From Bacteroidales bacterium UBA4866 (GTDB lineage Bacteria; Bacteroidota; Bacteroidia; Bacteroidales; P3): 10,629 nucleotides of DNA. This document shows positions 1 through 5,907 of this stretch, piece by piece. The first letter of the stretch is position 1. The number at the start of each line of letters is the position of its first letter. A program made the translations under genes and the position numbers. Where the stretch lies: positions 46,832-57,460 of the forward strand of contig DHDW01000021.1 in assembly GCA_002399565.1 (NCBI GenBank), written 5' to 3'. The notes under the pieces are model-generated. The model saw nothing but the letters and a program-made list of their open reading frames with translations. It had not been told where the DNA came from and did not search any database.

Positions 1-13
1 GACTTTTTACCCC

Positions 14-82
14 AAAGATGCACATCTTTCATACCAAAAGATGCACATCTTTCACTATAAAAGATGTGCATCTTTTTTTTTC
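14..82. repeat. Three tandem 16-bp palindromes with 23-bp period
   Basis: The palindrome AAAGATGCACATCTTT lies at 14-29 and again at 37-52. Its exact reverse complement, AAAGATGTGCATCTTT, lies at 60-75. The centres are 21.5, 44.5 and 67.5, so the period is exactly 23 bp with 7-base spacers. Each unit is self-complementary apart from the central two bases, so each can form a small hairpin or act as a dyad protein site, and any two units can pair with each other. The repeat may continue a structure that lies left of the window. Whether it works as DNA (operators) or RNA (terminator) is not settled by the sequence; the third unit also forms part of the terminator listed separately. Confidence 0.85.
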
Positions 83-83
83 T
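36..83 (+). terminator. Strong rho-independent terminator, rightward
   Basis: Positions 36-52 are perfectly complementary to 60-76, giving a 17-bp stem with a 7-base loop (cactata, 53-59). The T-run that closes the stem continues through 81. This is a textbook intrinsic terminator for transcription entering from the left edge, so a plus-strand gene probably ends just outside the window. The copy at 14-29 could compete with 37-52 for pairing with 60-75. Confidence 0.7.
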
Positions 84-145
84 AAAATTTATTGGGGGAT
101 TTTTGATTAAATCTCTAAAAACTCTGTCTTAAGATTTTATATTTG

Positions 146-175
146 CAAATATAGTAAATTTTTCTTGATTATCAA
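146..175 (-). promoter_or_regulatory. Leftward Bacteroidota-type promoter
   Basis: On the minus strand TTG (173-175) is followed after exactly 19 bases by TATATTTG (146-153), matching the Bacteroidota -33/-7 consensus TTG-N19-TAnnTTTG. Transcription would run left through the three palindromes and out of the window. The -7 box is half of a perfect 16-bp palindrome (138-153), so a TATATTTG box also faces right at 138-145, but I see no -33 element at proper spacing for that direction. Confidence 0.5.
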
Positions 176-262
176 TGAAGAAAATTGGAATTTTTAGTTT
201 TTAAATTTTAATTTGGGAATGAGTTTTATACTTGCTCCTTTTTTTATCTTCTTTTTTGTCCA

Positions 263-280
263 CGAATTTACCGAATTTAC
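263..280. repeat. Two tandem copies of a 9-bp repeat
   Basis: CGAATTTAC occurs at 263-271 and immediately again at 272-280, inside an otherwise T-rich non-coding stretch. Similar CGAATT-type tandem repeats are, from memory, common between genes in Bacteroidota. No function can be assigned. Confidence 0.55.
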
Positions 281-293
281 ACTAATTTTTTTA

Positions 294-385
294 TCAGAAT
301 CAGGATTTACAGGATTAAAGGATTTGCATGATTGGTTTATATTGAAATCCTATCAATCTATAAATCTTGTAAATCCTGATTCAGA
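294..385. repeat. Long imperfect hairpin, intergenic inverted repeat
   Basis: Positions 297-316 and 363-382 form 20-bp inverted-repeat arms; all pairs match except one G-T wobble at 312/367. The pairing continues inward in register with short helices (320-324 with 355-359, 330-333 with 346-349), so the whole segment could fold as one long interrupted hairpin. The arms contain repeated AGGATT / AATCCT words, resembling dispersed palindromic intergenic elements of Bacteroidota, and this could be a small non-autonomous element. It has no T-run on either side and so does not look like a simple terminator. Confidence 0.65.
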
Positions 386-440
386 CAATCACCACATTTT
401 TTCACTTTATACTTTTAACTTTTCTCTTAAAAAAAAGTTG

Positions 441-448
441 TATCTTTG
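441..448 (+). promoter_or_regulatory. -7 box of the GNAT-mltG operon
   Basis: TATCTTTG matches the Bacteroidota -7 consensus TAnnTTTG and ends 4 bases before the ATG at 453. No clear TTG -33 element is present at the usual spacing; the region holds only T-rich sequence. The closeness to the start codon implies a leaderless or nearly leaderless mRNA if this box is the one used. Confidence 0.5.
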
Positions 449-452
449 TCGT

Positions 453-980
453 ATGAATATACGTTTGAGGGCTGTTGAAATTGGTGATGCTGATTTAATT
501 TATCGTTGGGAGAACTCCTATTCGCTTTGGGGGGTTAGTTCTACTCGTGCTCCTTTTTCGCATTATGCCATTGAACAATATGTTAAGGGTACTCAGAATG
601 AGGATATTTATTCTTCTAAACAGATTCGTTTTATGATTGATGCTTTGGATGAGGGTGAGGTTAAGACTGTTGGCTGTGTGGATTTATATGATTTGGAGCC
701 TCAACATTCGAGGGCTGGTGTCGGTATTTTTGTTCAGGAGGGTGATTATAGGAGAAGGCATATTGCTTTAAATGCTTTGCAATGGATTGAGAAATATGCT
801 TTTGAAATTCTTAATCTTCATCAGCTTTATGCTTATGTTACGCAAGATAATTCTTCGAGCATTAGGCTTTTCTATAAGGCTTCGTATTTTCAGAGTGCTG
901 TTTTGAAAGATTGGGTTAAAAAGGAAAACAATTTCTTTGATGTTCTGGTTTTTCAAAAGTCTTTAGGTACTAATGTTTAA
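453..980 (+). CDS. GNAT family N-acetyltransferase
   Basis: This 175-residue protein is a GNAT-fold acetyltransferase, which moves an acetyl group from acetyl-CoA to an amine; the substrate is unknown. It opens with the typical IRLRAVEIGDADLIYRWEN segment. A beta-4/alpha-3 region AGVGIFVQEGDYRRRHIALNAL follows at about 88-109, and the C-terminal half contains LHQLYAYVTQDNSSSIRLFYKA (about 122-143), the NxxSxxLFxK-type motif of the RimJ/SpeG-like branch. The ATG at 453 is chosen because the family N-terminus begins there; the frame stays open back to 213 but crosses non-coding repeats. One oddity is that the acetyl-CoA loop, usually RGKGYA, reads RRRHIA, so the conserved glycine is missing. 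Its stop is 25 bases before the preferred mltG start, so the two are probably cotranscribed. The family call is firm; the specificity is not. Confidence 0.88.
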   Translation: MNIRLRAVEIGDADLIYRWENSYSLWGVSSTRAPFSHYAIEQYVKGTQNEDIYSSKQIRFMIDALDEGEVKTVGCVDLYDLEPQHSRAGVGIFVQEGDYRRRHIALNALQWIEKYAFEILNLHQLYAYVTQDNSSSIRLFYKASYFQSAVLKDWVKKENNFFDVLVFQKSLGTNV

Positions 981-1005
981 CTGTTTTAAACTTTTCTTTT
1001 TGGTT

Positions 1006-2028
1006 ATGAATTATTTTAAAAAGAATATCGCTTGGATTATTCCTTCTTTAATTGTTATTACTTTCATTGTCTTTTTCAGCATTTATTTCTTTACTGCTAA
1101 GGTTGATGTGCTTGGAGATAAGGCTTATATTTATGTTTATCCCAACTCTACTAAGCAGGAGGTTATTGAGAATATAAAGAAGCAGGATATTGTGTTTAAT
1201 TCTTTTGTTTTTAAGGCGTATTCTGTTCTTTTAAATTATGACAAGGCTCACACTGGAAGATATGAAATTAGAAATGGTATGAGTGTTGGGAAAATGGTTA
1301 ATATGCTTGCTAAGGGAAGACAGACGCCTTTAAGACTTGTTATTGGTAAGTCGAGAACTAAGGAGGAGTTTGCTGCTAAGATTGATAATGAATTGGCTTT
1401 TTCAAAACAGGAGCTAATGGCTAAGTTAAATGATAATGATTTCCTTCAGCAGTTTGGTTTAGATTCTTCAACTTCCATTACTCTTTTTATTCCTAACACT
1501 TATGAGGTTTATTGGGATATTAGTGTTGAGAATTTCTTTAAGAGAATGAATAAGGAACAGGATATATTTTGGAAGAAACGTCTTGGGAAGCTTAGTGAGA
1601 TTGGGTATAGTAAGATTGAGGTTATGACCATTGCAAGCATTGTGGAGGAGGAAACCAATCAAGAGGCAGAAAAGCCTATTATTGCAGGTGTTTATATTAA
1701 TAGGTTAAAAATTAATATGCCTCTTCAAGCTGATCCAACAATTAAATTTGCTTTAAATGATTTTACCATTAAGAGAATTACTGGTAATATGTTGGGCGTT
1801 GATTCTCCTTTTAACACTTATAGAAGAACTGGACTTCCTCCCTACCCTATTTGCATTCCTAGCATTAGCTCCATTGAAGCTGTTTTAAATTATTCGAAGC
1901 ATAACTATCTTTTCTTTTGTGCTAAGGAAGACTTTTCAGGCAATCATAATTTCACTGCCGACATCAACGAACACTACAACAACGCTCGCAAATACCAAAA
2001 AGCATTAGACGAAAATGATATTTATTAG
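1006..2028 (+). CDS. mltG: Endolytic murein transglycosylase MltG
   Basis: This YceG/MltG family protein (340 residues from this start) is an inner-membrane lytic transglycosylase that cuts nascent peptidoglycan strands and is thought to set glycan chain length. A short cytoplasmic tail (MNYFKKN) precedes one transmembrane helix at about residues 8-31; the rest is periplasmic. A LysM-like N-terminal part (about 40-115) is followed by the catalytic domain. The signature IASIVEEETNQ lies near 209-219, with Glu214 aligning to the catalytic glutamate of E. coli MltG, followed by VYINRL and MPLQADPTIKFA. The C-terminal PPYPICIPSISSIEAVLN and HNFTADINEHYNNARKYQKAL are also family hallmarks. An in-frame ATG at 973 would add 11 residues and overlap the upstream gene; 1006 is preferred because it gives a normal N-in membrane anchor. 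The gene converges on the DUF1801 gene, 46 bases apart. Confidence 0.93.
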   Translation: MNYFKKNIAWIIPSLIVITFIVFFSIYFFTAKVDVLGDKAYIYVYPNSTKQEVIENIKKQDIVFNSFVFKAYSVLLNYDKAHTGRYEIRNGMSVGKMVNMLAKGRQTPLRLVIGKSRTKEEFAAKIDNELAFSKQELMAKLNDNDFLQQFGLDSSTSITLFIPNTYEVYWDISVENFFKRMNKEQDIFWKKRLGKLSEIGYSKIEVMTIASIVEEETNQEAEKPIIAGVYINRLKINMPLQADPTIKFALNDFTIKRITGNMLGVDSPFNTYRRTGLPPYPICIPSISSIEAVLNYSKHNYLFFCAKEDFSGNHNFTADINEHYNNARKYQKALDENDIY

Positions 2029-2044
2029 CCTAAAATGAAAGGCT
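2027..2044. terminator. Weak hairpin between convergent genes
   Basis: AGCCT at 2027-2031 pairs with AGGCT at 2040-2044 around an 8-base loop, starting within the mltG stop codon. It is the only stem seen in the 46-base gap between the convergent mltG and DUF1801 genes. The stem is short and there is no proper T-run on either strand, so a terminator role is tentative. Confidence 0.25.
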
Positions 2045-2074
2045 TAAATATTATATTGGAGAATAAGTTTTAAC

Positions 2075-2497
2075 CTAAAAAGAGTATTCCTTTAGTGAAA
2101 GAAGAATTAATTGGCTAAGGATATCAATATTTATATCACTAAGCTTTTTAATATAAACACAACCTTTACCCAATTTAACTTTGCCCAATTGATCAATTAG
2201 ACTTTGAGCTTCATCACCATACATCATCATGCTAAAATAAAGCGATATATTGTTTTTTCTTGGTGCAAAGCCAACCTTAAACCATTCAACACTACGTTTG
2301 GAAGGAGATACAACAACATATTTCTTAAACCCAATTATACTATCTCCCCACATTTTTCCTTCCTCTTTAGTAATTTGGAGCATAAGATTATAGATTGCAA
2401 TTGAATCCTCTTTCTTTTGCTCATCTTCCAAACTATTGAGATACTCCATAACAGAAGCTTCATTCTCTTTTGTCTTAATTTCTGCAAGTTTTGCCAT
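2075..2497 (-). CDS. DUF1801 (YdhG-like) domain protein
   Basis: This 140-residue soluble protein belongs to the DUF1801 family, whose fold is related to frataxin/YdhG; its biochemical role is not established. Family landmarks are MWGDSIIGFKKY (49-60), WFKVGFAPRKNNISLYF (72-88) and LGKVKLGKGCVYIKKLSDINIDIL (104-127), matching the usual MWGPSIVGF, GFSPRKxNLTLY and LGKHKTGKSCLYIKKL patterns. There is no signal peptide or membrane segment. It starts only 8 bases after the stop of the AbiEii toxin gene on the same strand and has no promoter of its own that I can see, so it is probably the third gene of the AbiE operon. Whether it takes part in toxicity, immunity or is just a passenger cannot be told from sequence. 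Confidence 0.85.
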   Translation of the reverse strand: MAKLAEIKTKENEASVMEYLNSLEDEQKKEDSIAIYNLMLQITKEEGKMWGDSIIGFKKYVVVSPSKRSVEWFKVGFAPRKNNISLYFSMMMYGDEAQSLIDQLGKVKLGKGCVYIKKLSDINIDILSQLILLSLKEYSF

Positions 2498-2505
2498 AAT
2501 GATTT

Positions 2506-3291
2506 TTATCTTAATGATTGAATAAATTCTTTGAATAATAATATTTTATCACTGTTTTGTTTGTTAAAAAGAAGGTGTTCAAAGTCTTTCTGTTTCTTCT
2601 TTAAATCTACCTTTATTAATAAATTATCAAATGCTTGCTTTAACTCATCAAGGTTATTAATACCACATCTTTTTGATAGAAAATCATAATCGGGCTTGGT
2701 TTGAGAAAGCAAAAACATCAAATCATAGAAATCTCTTCCTTTTGAACGATTTATTGTGGCTGCAATCTTCATACTACATAAAACTCCATTACTTGGCATT
2801 GGGAAAGGAATAAAAAAGCCACAGCCTTTAATGTTTGTTATTATGGGTTGATATATAATTCCTTGATCTTGACTTTCAATTTTAATCAAAAAACGCTCAT
2901 CCTTATGTCCACTCAATCCCAAATCAAATAGGAACTCGGGGAAATATATATTACGTCTGAAAGCTTTTAATTTAGTATTTTCTTTATCTCTTACCTCTAC
3001 TTTTAACCCAAAACGTGTTAGAAATTGAATTACTCCATTGGTCATTTGTATGAAATCATCTTCAGAAAGGTTTTTACAATCAAAGTCCAAATCTTCAGAA
3101 AATCTATCAATACCTTTAACTAATCTTAGGTTTGTTCCACCTATAAAAGAGATTTTTGAAATGTAGGGAGTTGTTGATAGATAATCTAAAATCATTAGTT
3201 GAATATACTCTTTGAGAATTTGCTTATCAAAGGTTGTAGTATTTTGTATTTGTGGAGGAAAAAATGTTTTTATCTGCTCAATATTTATCAT
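2506..3291 (-). CDS. abiEii: AbiEii-family nucleotidyltransferase toxin
   Basis: This 261-residue protein is a DNA polymerase beta-like nucleotidyltransferase of the AbiEii/AbiGii toxin family. It is the toxin of a type IV toxin-antitoxin system that can abort phage infection; related enzymes transfer nucleotides to RNA, notably tRNA ends. Motif I GGTNLR is at 51-56, and motif II SEDLDF at 65-70 carries the two metal-binding Asp (67, 69). The third acidic strand is probably IKIES (136-140), and the family motif MKIAATINRSKGRDFYDL spans 174-191. All catalytic landmarks are intact, so it should be active. It overlaps the antitoxin gene by ATGA (3288-3291), the usual translational coupling. Phage specificity is unknown. 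Confidence 0.92.
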   Translation of the reverse strand: MINIEQIKTFFPPQIQNTTTFDKQILKEYIQLMILDYLSTTPYISKISFIGGTNLRLVKGIDRFSEDLDFDCKNLSEDDFIQMTNGVIQFLTRFGLKVEVRDKENTKLKAFRRNIYFPEFLFDLGLSGHKDERFLIKIESQDQGIIYQPIITNIKGCGFFIPFPMPSNGVLCSMKIAATINRSKGRDFYDLMFLLSQTKPDYDFLSKRCGINNLDELKQAFDNLLIKVDLKKKQKDFEHLLFNKQNSDKILLFKEFIQSLR

Positions 3292-3905
3292 ATATCATAT
3301 ATATTTAAGAGTAATTTTACTCTTTTCTCAAGAGCTTTATTTTCAAACTTAGAACAATAATTCATAAGTAATGTCTTATTTAGGTCATTCTGTAAGTAAT
3401 CTTCATCTAAACGCAAGTCTGTCAATTCTTCTTCATTATTATAGAAAGGATATAAATAGAGTAAGTCCAATAGGGCTTTTTCTGGTGATGCAAAAAGTAT
3501 GTTTCTATTGTCTGCCATTGGTTTTAAATCGTACCCAAACATTAAACTATCCTTTATATTCTTATAGGAATAACTTCCTAATTCATTTTCAAAAGAAGAG
3601 GTTTTGAGTGTTGTTACACTTGTTGTTTGAATAACAGATTCTGGAACAAGTCCATAAAAAGATAGCGATGAATGAAGACTAATATATGAAGGTTTATAAA
3701 TTCTATTTGCAATATAGAAAGAAAAATCAGGAACATTCTTATATTCTGGAAAAGTAAAATAACCATTCCTTAAACGAATAAGATATCCTTTCTTTACCCA
3801 TCGAGTGAGGTTGTTCCTATCAAAATTATCATACCATGCATATACATTATGTATATTGAAGCATGCTAAGTCAAACATCTTATCTTTAAATTCGATGAAA
3901 GTCAT
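3288..3905 (-). CDS. abiEi: AbiEi-family antitoxin / transcriptional repressor
   Basis: This 205-residue protein is the antitoxin partner of AbiEii. In studied AbiE systems the antitoxin represses its own promoter through an N-terminal winged helix-turn-helix and neutralises the toxin without binding it directly. Here the winged-helix is seen as LTRWVKKGYLIRLRNGYFTF (33-52). It is followed by the family motifs YISLHSSLSFYGLVPE (74-89) and FASPEKALLDLLYLYP (138-153). The C-terminal part is charged and helical. The gene is first in its operon, has a consensus promoter 30 bases upstream and ends in a 4-base overlap with the toxin. Its length fits the shorter AbiEi forms. The stop of rfaE2 is 108 bases upstream without an obvious terminator, so some read-through into this cassette is possible. 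Confidence 0.9.
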   Translation of the reverse strand: MTFIEFKDKMFDLACFNIHNVYAWYDNFDRNNLTRWVKKGYLIRLRNGYFTFPEYKNVPDFSFYIANRIYKPSYISLHSSLSFYGLVPESVIQTTSVTTLKTSSFENELGSYSYKNIKDSLMFGYDLKPMADNRNILFASPEKALLDLLYLYPFYNNEEELTDLRLDEDYLQNDLNKTLLMNYCSKFENKALEKRVKLLLNIYDI

Positions 3906-3915
3906 TTTAAATCTA

Positions 3916-3961
3916 TTTTATTTCTGTTTTGCTGCAAAAATAGTGCATTTTGGAAATAAAA
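3916..3961. promoter_or_regulatory. Inverted repeats over the abiE promoter, candidate operator
   Basis: TTTTATTTC at 3916-3924 is perfectly repeated in inverse at 3953-3961. Nested between the arms is TTTTGC-T-GCAAAA at 3927-3939, which overlaps the -7 box. The outer arms bracket the -7 region and part of the -33/-7 spacer. AbiEi proteins are known to autorepress by binding inverted repeats, so this is a reasonable operator candidate. The AT-rich background makes chance dyads fairly common. Confidence 0.4.
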
Positions 3962-3965
3962 CAAA
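3935..3965 (-). promoter_or_regulatory. Promoter of the abiE-DUF1801 operon
   Basis: On the minus strand TTTG (3962-3965) is followed after exactly 19 bases by TATTTTTG (3935-3942), a full match to the Bacteroidota consensus TTTG-N19-TAnnTTTG. The -7 box ends about 30 bases before the abiEi ATG, giving a short leader of ordinary length. It is the best promoter match inside the window and indicates that the cassette is transcribed independently of rfaE2. Confidence 0.8.
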
Positions 3966-4013
3966 GAAATAATGAGAAAAAGTGAATGATTGAAGGATTA
4001 TTGGATTGAAATA

Positions 4014-4508
4014 TTAGTTAGTGTTTTTGATTTTCCTTTCAATATTGCTTGTGGAATATCCTTCTATAAATTCAATTGTTTCTACCTTGCCTCCTCTTTG
4101 GCTTACAATATCGTAGCCTACAATATCTTCTTTCTTGTAGTCAGCTCCCTTAACCAAAATATCTGGTTGTATTTCTTTAATGAGTGTGTAGGGTGTTGGC
4201 TCGGAGAAAAAGACTATGGCATCAACAAATTGCATTGAGGCTAAGATAATGGCTCTTGAGTTTTCATCTTGAATTGGGCGTGTGTTGCCTTTTATGTTTC
4301 TTACAGATTGGTCGGTGTTAAGCCCAATGATTAGTATGTCGCCTAAGTCTTTGGCTTTTGATAAATAGTCCACATGTCCTCTATGTATGATGTCGAAACA
4401 TCCATTTGTGAAGACTATCTTTTTATTTTCTTCTCTCCATTTCAACACTTGTTTTTGTATGTTGTCGAAGGAGATTATCTTATTTTGTATCTTGTCTAAC
4501 TCTTTCAT
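4014..4508 (-). CDS. rfaE2: D-glycero-beta-D-manno-heptose 1-phosphate adenylyltransferase
   Basis: This 164-residue cytidylyltransferase-fold enzyme transfers AMP from ATP to heptose 1-phosphate. Its product, ADP-heptose, feeds the inner core of lipopolysaccharide or other heptose-containing envelope glycans. The nucleotide-binding core VFTNGCFDIIHRGHVDYLSKAK (32-53) contains the HxGH motif (42-45). Further family motifs are IIGLNTDQSVRNIKGNTRPI (60-79), ILVKGADYKKEDIVG (117-131) and YSTSNI (151-156). It is the monofunctional form; the kinase domain fused to it in enterobacterial HldE is absent and not in the window. The only usable start lies inside the end of the flippase-like gene (29-base overlap), which indicates translational coupling. 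Confidence 0.92.
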   Translation of the reverse strand: MKELDKIQNKIISFDNIQKQVLKWREENKKIVFTNGCFDIIHRGHVDYLSKAKDLGDILIIGLNTDQSVRNIKGNTRPIQDENSRAIILASMQFVDAIVFFSEPTPYTLIKEIQPDILVKGADYKKEDIVGYDIVSQRGGKVETIEFIEGYSTSNIERKIKNTN

Positions 4509-5481
4509 TATCTTTTTTGCGTTTAGAGAAATAAATAAATCCTACTAATCCAAAAATAATTATTCCTATTTGTGAAACTATCCATAGCAACCATCCTGCA
4601 GCATAGCCTACTGGACGCACAATGGAATACATTAATAGTGATTCTGCAATTATGGCTGGGAATATTCCAATTCCTCCTGGTGTTACTATTGGTCCAATGG
4701 CTCCTAACATAGTGGCTACAAATGCAATTTTAAATGCAAGATGTGAGGTTTGTTCAAAGCAAAGGAATATTACATAGGTTCCAAGTATCCAAAGAGACCA
4801 TATAAAGAGTGAATTGAAAATAAAAAGTAGCGGGTTCTTTAGCTTAAAGATGGATTTTATGCCTTCCATAAATCCTGAAAGAAATTCTATTATTTTCCTA
4901 TAGATTTTTGTTTCTCTTATCCTCTTTCGGAAAAGGAAAAGAATAAAACAAAGAACAAGAAGTGCTATAAATCCATAAATAAGAAGAGTTTTTAGGGATG
5001 AGAAGTTGATGATGTTGCTGAAATTATTGTAGATATAATCCTTAATATAGTTAAACTCTATCATTAGGGCTATAAAGAAAAATAATGCAAAGCATAATGT
5101 ATCAACTGTTCTTTCAATAATTACTGTTCCTACTGTTTTCTCAAAAGGGATTTTCTGATTTTTGCTTAATAGTCCACAACGTACAATTTCTCCTAAACGA
5201 GGTACTGCCAAATTAGTTAGATAACCCGACATAACGGCTAAGAAAGTAGTAATTAGTTTGGGATTATAGCCCATTGGTCTAATGAGTTGTTGCCAACGAA
5301 AGGCTCTTATAACTGCACTAAAAACATTTACTAATAATGCAACAAAGAACCAAAAGTAATTGGCATTAGAAAAGGATTCGAATAATTGCTTTATTTCCTC
5401 AGTTGATAGCTTAGAGATAAACCACCATATAAAACCTAATCCTATTAAAAGAAAGATTATTAGTCTTAAAGTCTTTTTCAT
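4480..5481 (-). CDS. Flippase-like membrane protein (UPF0104, LPG synthase TM domain)
   Basis: This 333-residue polytopic inner-membrane protein is of the family related to the transmembrane flippase part of lysylphosphatidylglycerol synthase (MprF); the soluble aminoacyl-transferase domain is absent. The first helix is at about 5-22, and about eight helices follow. Family motifs visible are RAFRWQQLI (59-67), GYLTNLAVPRLGEIVRC (86-102), TVIIERTVD (119-127) and, near the C-terminal third, GPIVTPGGIGIFPAI. The C-terminus is a short basic cytoplasmic tail. The substrate is unknown; a lipid or lipid-linked sugar is the usual guess. It follows panD by 69 bases and overlaps rfaE2. The panD/flippase-like neighbourhood is, from memory, recurrent in Bacteroidota. 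The family is clear; transport activity is inferred. Confidence 0.87.
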   Translation of the reverse strand: MKKTLRLIIFLLIGLGFIWWFISKLSTEEIKQLFESFSNANYFWFFVALLVNVFSAVIRAFRWQQLIRPMGYNPKLITTFLAVMSGYLTNLAVPRLGEIVRCGLLSKNQKIPFEKTVGTVIIERTVDTLCFALFFFIALMIEFNYIKDYIYNNFSNIINFSSLKTLLIYGFIALLVLCFILFLFRKRIRETKIYRKIIEFLSGFMEGIKSIFKLKNPLLFIFNSLFIWSLWILGTYVIFLCFEQTSHLAFKIAFVATMLGAIGPIVTPGGIGIFPAIIAESLLMYSIVRPVGYAAGWLLWIVSQIGIIIFGLVGFIYFSKRKKDNERVRQDTK

Positions 5482-5550
5482 ATCCTATTTAAAACTAATA
5501 ATCATATTCTTTCTTAACTAAAATGTTATTCCAATAAAGAGTGTATTGTC

Positions 5551-5895
5551 TTAAGAAAGTTTGTTTTCTTGAGGGAAAACTACTATTGGTTTATGGGTTT
5601 TTGCTTCTTCAAAATCCATTGATGCATAAGAAACAATTATAACTAAGTCATCAATTTGAACCTTACGTGCTGCAGCTCCATTAATTCCTATCTCCCCAGA
5701 ACCTCTTTCTCCTTTAATAACATAAGTGTCAAAACGCTCTCCGTTATTAATGTCAAATATATATACTCTTTCGTTTTCAATCAAATTGGCTGCATCCATC
5801 AAGTCTTCATCAATGGTTATGCTTCCAATATAGTGAAGATTGGCACGAGTTACTACTGCACGATGAATCTTCGATTTTAAAACTTCTATATTCAT
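5551..5895 (-). CDS. panD: Aspartate 1-decarboxylase proenzyme
   Basis: PanD removes CO2 from L-aspartate to give beta-alanine, which condenses with pantoate in pantothenate and CoA synthesis. It is a cytosolic pyruvoyl enzyme that cleaves itself. The cleavage pair Gly24-Ser25 is present in YIGSITID (22-29). Also present, at canonical numbering, are Lys9, His11, Arg54, Tyr58 (RFDTY) and Asn72 in the GINGAAAR stretch. The 114-residue length is normal. The start ATG lies 12 bases after the stop of the DUF2723 gene, so the two are very likely cotranscribed. panC, often a neighbour, is not in this window. This is a complete, apparently functional gene. Confidence 0.96.
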   Translation of the reverse strand: MNIEVLKSKIHRAVVTRANLHYIGSITIDEDLMDAANLIENERVYIFDINNGERFDTYVIKGERGSGEIGINGAAARKVQIDDLVIIVSYASMDFEEAKTHKPIVVFPQENKLS

Positions 5896-5907
5896 TAATT
5901 TTTTTCT

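Noticed and set aside
14..82. CRISPR-like array
   Set aside because: The repeats are 16 bp with 7-base spacers, the third unit is inverted, and no cas gene is near; the spacing is far too short for CRISPR.
213..452. In-frame upstream extension of the GNAT gene (80 more residues)
   Set aside because: The added peptide is low-complexity and is translated from the tandem repeat, hairpin and -7 box; the GNAT family N-terminus begins exactly at the ATG at 453.
973..1005. Alternative mltG start at 973
   Set aside because: It adds a hydrophobic 11-residue piece before the normal cytoplasmic tail and overlaps the upstream stop; 1006 gives a standard membrane-anchor topology. It is not excluded.
3966..4013. 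Terminator after rfaE2
   Set aside because: Only a short direct repeat (GATTGAA twice) is present; no stable stem followed by T-run was found on the minus strand.
5482..5550. Separate promoter for the flippase-like gene
   Set aside because: No TAnnTTTG box with proper spacing is seen in the 69-base gap, so read-through from panD is more likely.
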